A stretch of DNA of 64,000 nucleotides from Janthinobacterium sp. PAMC25594 (lineage in GTDB: Bacteria; Pseudomonadota; Gammaproteobacteria; Burkholderiales; Burkholderiaceae_D), in contig NZ_CP080377.1 in the NCBI RefSeq assembly GCF_019443505.1, positions 2,108,001-2,172,000 of the forward strand, given 5' to 3'. A program made the translations under genes and the position numbers. The notes under the pieces were generated by a model, which worked only from the letters and a program-made list of their open reading frames with translations, made no database searches and was not told the origin of the DNA. The stretch's first letter is position 1; every line of letters starts with the position of its first letter. Below, piece after piece: positions 54,199-61,233 of the stretch.

Positions 54199-55204
54199 AA
54201 TTGGTTAGAAGTGTACACGGTAGCCAGAATTTGAACCGCTGATGTCCATGCATTTTGGCCGGATCTGACAGCGACTCTAATGTTTCGCGCGAAAGTCAAA
54301 AGGAATCGGATCATCCGGAGCAAAATCGAATTCTTTTACTGCTTTGATGTGCTTACACATACAGAATTTTCGCCATTCTTTGCAAGTTAACCCCTGCAGA
54401 CGAGCTTCCCCTCGGCTTGGCCCTTGCTCAGTCCAAGGAACAGGTCGCACGAGTGGGCCTTATCACTGATGAAGTAGTCAAGGTGGCCCTCCAGCTGCCA
54501 GTCTGGCAGCGCTTGGCCAGAAACATCTGCTGCTGCGGATCGTATGGAATATAACTCGTCAGCATCTCATAATAACGTCTATTTTTCCTGTTTGGATGCC
54601 TCATTTTCGGCCGCGCACACTTCTATGCTGAATTTTGGATAAAAAAGGCAAGAGTGGCGTAAATGATGAGAATTTGATGGCGAAAATGCGGAGGTTGCGC
54701 AATTTTCGCGCACTAATTTGACGCCAATAAGTACCTTGCAGGAAATTAATTTACCAAAATGCATGATCTGTGACGAGTGCAATGATTAGAATATGGAAAC
54801 CGTGCACTTGGAGCGTGCTGCTCAGGCACTGCAAGTGAGAAACCTGAAATCCTTACCGTCCAGCACACTGCACGTAACCGGTTACTGAGCGGCGTTGTAT
54901 CTATCGGATCAGCTCTGCTTCGCGCATCTTTCAACGCCTGCACGGTGAGATCCGATTCGATCCGGTCACCCCTTTCATGTCGTTCGCAGATCAGTTTTAT
55001 GCGCTGGAGGGACAAGTCCGTCCAAGCCACAGAGCTGATGCCCGACGGCGAAAAATTTCGGCCTTATCACGTAACGCGGCAGAAACGTTCTTACCCAAGC
55101 AACGATAAGAGTGTTGTCAATTGTTCTTATTTTTGAAAATTAAAGTAAACCAGGTTAACTTGCCGACGTACAATTTCTTTCGCTACTTAACCGGGAGGCG
55201 TCGC
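54199..55204. other. Gene-poor 1-kb spacer
   Basis: Only short open frames are present. A minus-strand frame at 54746-55030 (start MAWTDLSLQRIKLICERHERG) is the most protein-like but I do not recognise it. Near 54290 there is a TTTCGCGCGAAA palindrome. The 54560-54780 part is AT-rich and could hold promoters for the kinase or chemoreceptor. No RNA gene is evident. Confidence 0.5.
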
Positions 55205-56929
55205 ATGGCTATCGCAAACATGAAAGTTGGCACCCGTCTTGGGCTGGGCTTCGGCCTGGTTCTGGTACTGCTGTTGCTAGTCGCATCGCTGGGCCTGTTC
55301 AACATGAGCACGATCCATGCCAAGTTGGAACGGATCGTCAACGAAACCGTGGTCAAGACCGAGTTGGTCAACAATATGGCCAAGTCGGTGCATATCGTGG
55401 CGCGGGTATTGCGCTCGGTGGTGCTGCTTTCCGACGAGGCCGCGATTCGCGCCGAGATGGAGAAAGTTACCAAGCAGCGTGCCGCCTACAGCGACGCGAT
55501 CGAGCAGCTGGGCAAGTTGCCAGCCACGCAAAAGGGACTGGAAATACGCGCGCGCATCGTTGATTTGCAAAAGGTAGCCCGCCCCCTCAACGACAAGATA
55601 TTCGAACTAGCGCTGGCCGACAACGACGCCGAGGCGACCAACGTGCTGATGAAACAGGCCGGCCCGGCAATCCAGAGCTGGCAGGACGCGATGGACGAAT
55701 ATATCGAACTGCAAAAGCAGAACAATAATGCCGAAGCTGGCGCCGCCTACCAGCGCGCCCGCTTGCTGATGCTGTCGCTGAGCGCCTTCGCGATGGTGCT
55801 CGGGGCGGTGGCCGCCACGCTCATTGCCCGCAGCCTACTGCGCCAGTTGGGGGGCGAACCGCATTACGCGGCGGAGGTCGCCGGCCGCATCGCCGCCGGC
55901 GACCTGTCGGTCATGGTCAACACCAGACGCGACGACACCCACAGCGTGCTGCACGCGATGAAGATGATGCGCGACGCACTGGCCAAGATCGTGGCCGAGG
56001 TGCGAGCTGGCACGGAGACCATCGCTTCGGCCTCGGCCCAGATCGCCAGCGGCAACCAGGACCTGTCGGCGCGCACCGAGCAGCAAGCCAGTTCGCTGGA
56101 GGAAACCGCCTCATCGATGGAGGAGCTGACCAGCGCGGTTCGCGCCAATAATGACAACGCGCGCCAGGCCAACCAGCTGGCGAAGTCGGCCTCGCCGGTG
56201 GCGCAGCAGGGCGGCTCGGTGGTGGCGCAGGTGGTCGACACCATGGGCGCGATCAATGATTCGTCGCGCAAGATCGTCGACATCATTGCCGTAATCGACG
56301 GCATCGCCTTCCAGACCAACATCCTGGCGCTGAACGCTGCGGTCGAGGCGGCCAGGGCCGGCGAGCAGGGGCGTGGCTTCGCGGTGGTGGCTTCCGAGGT
56401 GCGCAACCTGGCGCAACGCTCGACGGCGGCGGCCAAGGAAATCAAGGAGCTGATCGGCAATTCGGTCGAGAAGGTGGGAATCGGCAGCAAGCTGGTGGAG
56501 CAGGCCGGCCAAACCAAGGAGGAAGTGGTGAACAGCGTGCGGCGCGTGACCGACATCATGGCCGAGATTTCCACCGCCAGCGACGAGCAGGGCGCCGGGA
56601 TCGAGCAGATCAACCAGGCCGTCAGCGAAATGGACACGGTCACGCAGCAGAACGCGGCGCTGGTGGAAGAGGCGGCAGCCGCCGCCGAGGCCATGCAGCA
56701 GCAGGCCGCCAATCTGGAGCAGGTGGTCAGCGTGTTCCGGCTCGACGACACGCAGCGGCGCGTGTCGCCGACCGCAGCACTGGTCATCGACAGGCCGGCG
56801 GCGCGTCCGCCGGCGGGGGCTAAGCCGCTCAAGCCGGCGGCGCCGCGTCCCGCCGTGAGCGGACCGGCCCAGCCGACAAAGCGAGTGACGGCGGCGTCCG
56901 CCAACGGCGAAGGCTGGGAAGAATTCTAA
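55205..56929 (+). CDS. Methyl-accepting chemotaxis protein with C-terminal pentapeptide
   Basis: A 574-residue receptor: membrane helix 1 ([20 protein letters not shown]), four-helix-bundle sensor to ~190, helix 2 ([21 protein letters not shown]), HAMP, and a signalling domain with [22 protein letters not shown] Pro/Ala-rich linker leads to the C-terminal GWEEF, a CheR/CheB tether-like pentapeptide. ATG 55205 has GGGAGG nine bases upstream; upstream codons in the frame are not family-like. The long antisense ORFs over it are shadows. Confidence 0.94.
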   Translation: MAIANMKVGTRLGLGFGLVLVLLLLVASLGLFNMSTIHAKLERIVNETVVKTELVNNMAKSVHIVARVLRSVVLLSDEAAIRAEMEKVTKQRAAYSDAIEQLGKLPATQKGLEIRARIVDLQKVARPLNDKIFELALADNDAEATNVLMKQAGPAIQSWQDAMDEYIELQKQNNNAEAGAAYQRARLLMLSLSAFAMVLGAVAATLIARSLLRQLGGEPHYAAEVAGRIAAGDLSVMVNTRRDDTHSVLHAMKMMRDALAKIVAEVRAGTETIASASAQIASGNQDLSARTEQQASSLEETASSMEELTSAVRANNDNARQANQLAKSASPVAQQGGSVVAQVVDTMGAINDSSRKIVDIIAVIDGIAFQTNILALNAAVEAARAGEQGRGFAVVASEVRNLAQRSTAAAKEIKELIGNSVEKVGIGSKLVEQAGQTKEEVVNSVRRVTDIMAEISTASDEQGAGIEQINQAVSEMDTVTQQNAALVEEAAAAAEAMQQQAANLEQVVSVFRLDDTQRRVSPTAALVIDRPAARPPAGAKPLKPAAPRPAVSGPAQPTKRVTAASANGEGWEEF

Positions 56930-57015
56930 GGGTATTGTCAACTTGCTGAACCGAGACGGCGAATTGTAGAATTCCAGGCGAACTTGCATCTGGTCGGGTA
57001 ACACGGTGTTACGGA

Positions 57016-57290
57016 TTAGGCGTTTTTTGCTACGTCGGTTACCTCATTACATATAGACAATGCCTGCGGACGGACATGCCGATGCTGCTCCGCTATCAAA
57101 CGGCTACGCTGACACCGGAAGGCATTGTCGATCGGTCCATGAGCCGACGAAAAACGCTGAGCGTGGCCGGATGACTTGAAACGGCGCATCTGTCGTTCTA
57201 GTTGCCGCGCCGGTTGATGCGAGAGTTCAGCGCGGTTATTCAGACCTTTGTGCTGGCGATGCTCCACACGGGGCATGATTTGCGTCTTCG
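57016..57290 (-). pseudogene. IS6-family transposase C-terminal remnant
   Basis: The minus strand encodes LNNRAELSHQPARQLERQMRRF and HAQRFSSAHGPIDNAFRC, matching the C-terminal end of IS6-type transposases, including the Glu of the DDE triad (RAE). The N-terminal and central parts are absent; instead the frame runs on from an IS66 fragment, so two IS remnants have fused. Confidence 0.75.
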
Positions 57291-57349
57291 CTGCGGCATA
57301 GCTCTTCAGCTGTAAGCGATCACGCAACAGCGTAAGTACGTCGGCCGCC

Positions 57350-57722
57350 AGGGTCATGCAGGTCCGATCGTAGCGGATTCTCGGCAAACATATCCTTCCA
57401 GATCCTTGGCGTGAGCTGATGCACCAGGGATGCTCGGTGCTGGCCGACACGCTGCAGCACGTCCACGAAGTAATCGTACGGGTTGATGTCGTGCAGCCGG
57501 CAGGTGGCCAACAGGCTTTGCACAATGCCGATGTGCTTGGCGCCCAACTCAGCCCAGCTGAACAGCCAGTTCTTTTTGCCCATTGGGATCACCCGCAGGG
57601 CGCGTTCGAGGTGGTTCGTGTCGATCGACACCTCAGGGTCATCCAGATAGAAGGACAGCCCGACCCGGCGCTCACGGATATACGTCAGCGCTCCGAGAAA
57701 GGGGCTGCTCGGCAGGAATCCC
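57350..57722 (-). pseudogene. IS66-family TnpC C-terminal remnant
   Basis: The minus-strand frame contains SPFLGALTYIRERRVGLSFYL, IDTNHLERALRVIPMGKKNW and LLATCRLHDINPYDYFVDVLQ, then ENPLRSDL, the end of an IS66 TnpC transposase with the catalytic Glu in NHLERALR. Everything upstream of 57722 is missing. The 57723-58025 stretch shows no gene. Confidence 0.8.
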
Positions 57723-58025
57723 TAGTAGAAGAGTCCTGCCCTGGCGTTGCGCCTACCGCTGGCCCTAAAGCCACTACGCTTCCCAGCGCTGTGACATCAT
57801 CAGCGATTCACTAGTGTCATTCAAGACGGTGCAGGGTTAACCCTTACGTTCACCCTGCCAGCCGAGTTATCGAATTGCTGCCTTGGAACTGCTCCATGCC
57901 AATCTCAAAGGCAGCTAAAAGAGGTGTATGTGATGCTGGGAGAAGGCCAAACCTCCGCGACGAATTTCAGCCCCCTCAGCAGGCGGCGTCTGATCAGATC
58001 TGAGCAATTCTTATCATTCCAAATG

Positions 58026-58286
58026 CTACGAACTAACCTTGCATGTTGGAAGTAACCTGAATAGGGTACCTGTATAAATAAGCTCAACCGCCAAGGCCTC
58101 TGCTTCGATACGAGCTGCCCTTTGAGCCTGAAAACATGTGGGTGTGCGGATTTCCACAATTGGAGTATAGGGTTTGCCCGCATAAGCGGTAACGAAGATC
58201 ATCCCCTGATAAGCGCCTGATGAATTTAGGTAAGCACAAATCTGGTACTCATAATCACCCATATTGTGTTTGTTGATTACGTCCAT
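58026..58286 (-). CDS. Small hypothetical protein, 86 residues
   Basis: ATG 58286 is preceded by a near-ideal AGGAGG site six bases upstream. The protein (MDVINKHNMGDYEYQICAYL, FVTAYAGKPYTPIVEIRT, ARIEAEALAVELIYTG) looks soluble with a beta-alpha pattern, like the small conserved hypothetical proteins of this bacterial family. I cannot name a function. IS481 copy 2 is inserted 18 bases upstream of its start codon, so its native promoter has been separated and expression would depend on the insertion sequence. Confidence 0.6.
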   Translation of the reverse strand: MDVINKHNMGDYEYQICAYLNSSGAYQGMIFVTAYAGKPYTPIVEIRTPTCFQAQRAARIEAEALAVELIYTGTLFRLLPTCKVSS

Positions 58287-58299
58287 GCGCTCCTCCTAG

Positions 58300-59295
58300 T
58301 TAGGTGTCAAGACCGGCCTGGTTATATACGCGTTTAACGAATAATTCCGGCTTTTTCTCCTGCCATTTCTTCATCGCCTGAATCGGTGTTGCGTTATCCA
58401 AGGCGCGCTGGGGAATGTTGTGGTTGTAGATTTTCAGGTAATTGCGCAGCGTCGATTCCAGTTCGGCCCGGGAGCCGAAACGAGTCTGGTTGACGACCTC
58501 GCTGATACGGCCATTGAAGCGTTCGACCATGCCGTTGGTTTGCGGGTGACGCGGCGGAATCAATCGATGTTCGATCACCAATTGCTTGCACAGCACGTCA
58601 AAGACATGCTTGCCGCTCGGGATACGGTCGCCGCTGACAGGGTCTTTTTTCTTGCTGGTAAAACGGTCGGTGAACTGGCTGCCGTTGTCAGTGAGTAGTT
58701 TGACGATGGTGATCGGGCAAGCATTTTTCAGTTTGAGCAGGAAGTCGGTACTGCTGCTGTCGGACTGGTTGGCATAGATTTCCATGAAGACCCAGCGTGT
58801 GGCGCGGTCAATGGCGACGAACAGGTAACGGCGTTCGGTTTCATCGAGCATCTGCGGTAAGTACTTGATATCCATATGTAAAAAGCCCGGCTCGTAGTCC
58901 TTGAACGACTTTTTGGTAACCGGTTTGTCGTCTTCGAGTGCGGCCATTTTAAGCAAACTGGAGACACCATGGCGCCGCAAGCAGCGGCCCAGGGCGCCAC
59001 GCGAAAGCGCCGGGTTGACGAACTCACGCGCCACCGCCAGCAAGTCGTCGGTGGGCAAAAGCAAGGTGGTGCGTAGCGCGATGACGACCAGTTCCTGCGC
59101 TGGCGTCAGCGTCGTATGCATGGTGTGGGGCCGGTGCGAACGGTCCTCGGCGCTGTCGCGGTTCTGCCATTTACGGATCGTCAGGCGGCTCACGTTATAG
59201 CGCTCGGCAAGCTCCCGTTGGGGCAGTGTCGAGTTGCGGATTTCTTCCCGGATCAGGTGGGTGGTGCGGGCTCGGCTGTGAAGGGCTTGGGTCAT
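58300..59295 (-). CDS. IS481-family transposase (copy 2)
   Basis: The same 331-residue transposase as in copy 1, with the same helix-turn-helix and DDE motifs, differing only in the last residue (Thr instead of Lys). The final codon and TAA stop are contributed by the target DNA outside the element, as in copy 1 where the flank supplies a different last codon and TAG. Confidence 0.93.
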   Translation of the reverse strand: MTQALHSRARTTHLIREEIRNSTLPQRELAERYNVSRLTIRKWQNRDSAEDRSHRPHTMHTTLTPAQELVVIALRTTLLLPTDDLLAVAREFVNPALSRGALGRCLRRHGVSSLLKMAALEDDKPVTKKSFKDYEPGFLHMDIKYLPQMLDETERRYLFVAIDRATRWVFMEIYANQSDSSSTDFLLKLKNACPITIVKLLTDNGSQFTDRFTSKKKDPVSGDRIPSGKHVFDVLCKQLVIEHRLIPPRHPQTNGMVERFNGRISEVVNQTRFGSRAELESTLRNYLKIYNHNIPQRALDNATPIQAMKKWQEKKPELFVKRVYNQAGLDT

Positions 59296-59399
59296 GGCGC
59301 TGGCGGTGAGGTGACAGGAATCAACAGTGTACTCAACAGGCGCCTGGCTTTGAAGTAGGGCAAGCTGCGAATAGGAATATGATCACCCAATTCTAAACA
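58305..59399 (-). mobile_element. IS481-family insertion sequence, copy 2
   Basis: A 1095-bp copy in inverted orientation to the element at 47592. It is flanked by a perfect 6-bp target duplication GTTAGG (58299-58304 and 59400-59405), which fixes the element's exact ends. Sequence sampled across it is the same as copy 1, indicating recent transposition. Confidence 0.93.
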
Positions 59400-59558
59400 G
59401 TTAGGGGACAAGTATACAGGAATCTCAGTTTATAGATTGACAGGGGCTCGTTCAAAAAGTTTCTGCGTCCCATGGGGGGGCTTGCGTTTGATGAGCAGGT
59501 CGTTGCTACCGGCGCTATTGCGTTACTGCCCCGACAGTGCTGGGGAGGGCTGCGATCC

Positions 59559-61010
59559 TATCCACCCAAGTTAAGGAGCAAGCCCGCGCAATTGCTGGCA
59601 AATCAATGAAATAGTGCTTGACGTGGCACTGGCTTTGCGCGGCCGCCGCCTTGCTGACCTCTTTTTTTTCGACAGCGGCAAGGCGGCGGCCAATGAAGGT
59701 CATTTGATTTTCATTGGCCTTTCATGTCGCTCGCTTCCTTGCTGTCCGATTTCTCCGACCATTTTCAATCCGACCAGTGCCGTCTTACCGCCCGCCATCC
59801 TGATCATCCGACAGCGTTTCAACGGCGCCGCAAACTGCCACTACCGTCCTTGGTGGCGCTCATGCTTACCGGCATGCGCAAGAGCGTGCAAACCGAACTT
59901 GATGAATTCTTTGGCCATCTGCAACAGCAGGCGCAACTGACGCACCAGGTGAGCGCCCAGGCTTTCGCTCAGGCACGCTCAAAACTTGCTACCACGGCCA
60001 TGCCAGAGCTTAACGACTGACTCATTGCGCAAGCACAGCAGCATGGCTACCTGCCGCGCTGGCACGGTTTCAGGCTGGTCGCCGCTGACGCCTCGACCGT
60101 TCGCTTTGGCTTGCGCGCCAGCCATGTCAAACGTGCCGCCGTGGCCGATCAGCTGGTGTTTGGCTTGTTTCTGCCCGGTGCCGAATTGATGCTCTCGGCC
60201 TCGCTATACAGCACCGACGTCGGTGAACGCCAGATGCTGTTCGAACAGCTCGACCGGCTTGGCAAGGATGATCTGCTGTTGCTCGACCGAGGCTACCCGT
60301 GCTATTGGATGCCTGCCGTATTGAACCAGCGCCGCATTGCCTTCTGCATGCGTGTCGAACAGGCGCGCGGTGGCGGCTTTCCCTGCGTCAATCAGTTTCT
60401 GAAGTCGGGGCTGCAGGGGCAGATCGTCATGCTGCGGGCGCCGGATCGACGCGATGCGCTTGACTATGAATGTCCCATTGCGCCGCAGACCGTGCGCCTG
60501 ATACGCCACGTTGCCTCGACCAGCAAGGTGCGTGTTCTGATGACCAATTTACTGGACGTTGAACAATTCCCTGCCGCATTGTTCGGAGACCTCTACCACC
60601 AACGCTGGCGCATCGAGGAAGCCTTCAAGCGCCTCAAACACCGCCTCCATCTGGAGCACGTGACGGGACTGTCACAGCAGGCCCTGATGCAGGATCTGGC
60701 CGCCAAGGTACTATGCGATAACCTGCAGGCGTTGGCGAGCTGTGCCGCCGGCCAGCAAGATGCATTGCCGACGGACAGACGCATCAACCGCGCCTATGTC
60801 CATTCGGTGCTCAAGCCGCTCTTGCCATCGTTGCTGCTTGGGCTGGCGGCAGCCCACTTGCTTGCCGACGCGCTGACTCTGATCGCCAAGCGAACGTTTC
60901 TACATCGCCCAGGACAATCAAGGTCACGGCAAACCAACGCCTACAAGCCCCATAAATACATGGCCTACAAGGCTGCTTGATGGCAGCCTTTTGCTTAACT
61001 TGGGTGGATT
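59559..61010 (+). mobile_element. IS4-family insertion sequence with 12-bp target duplication
   Basis: A 1452-bp element with ends TATCCACCCAAGTTAAG and complement AATCCACCCAAGTTAAG. It is flanked by GGGCTGCGATCC at 59547-59558 and 61011-61022. Removing the element and one duplication restores a short minus-strand open frame of about 40 codons (start MEMPSPTIQSQAF), which it interrupts. Confidence 0.9.
59724..60980 (+). pseudogene. IS4-family transposase with one in-frame TGA
   Basis: A 418-codon frame broken only by a TGA at 60018-60020, where Trp would be expected (ND-stop-LIAQAQQHGY). Both halves are otherwise intact: RLVAADASTVRF with the first Asp, LLLLDRGYPCYWM with the second, and YHQRWRIEEAFKRLKHRLHLE with the YREK-like Glu motif. 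Read-through or suppression would be needed for full-length protein; a restart at TTG 60111 would lack the first Asp. Confidence 0.85.
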
Positions 61011-61107
61011 GGGCTGCGATCCACTGGTAGAAATGACGGTGGCATTGGTGCCGAAGCTCTTGAAATGCCTGTGATTGTATAGTGGGCGATGGCATTTCCA
61101 CTACTCT

Positions 61108-61121
61108 AACGAACGTTCGTT
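61108..61121 (+). promoter_or_regulatory. AACGAACGTTCGTT palindrome before the hybrid kinase gene
   Basis: A perfect 14-bp palindrome lies 113 bases upstream of the kinase start. TetR-type regulators often bind such sites; no adjacent TetR gene is in view. AT-rich sequence (TTATAATTGATTAG) follows and may be the promoter. Confidence 0.45.
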
Positions 61122-61233
61122 GAGATTCAGGCAGAAGTAAATTCGTTATAATTGATTAGTACATATCGATGACACACGACAGTGGTATTTGTTTCTTAAA
61201 TTCGCAGCGCTAACCTCCCAACTTACGGACTTT

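Noticed and set aside
55864..56904. 346-codon minus-strand open frame
   Set aside because: Antisense to the chemoreceptor signalling domain; similar shadow frames occur over the other chemoreceptor genes.
20635..57290. The IS6 N-terminal (20.6 kb) and C-terminal (57.0 kb) fragments as halves of one broken element
   Set aside because: They lie 36 kb apart and cannot be shown to come from the same copy by reading; treated as separate remnants.
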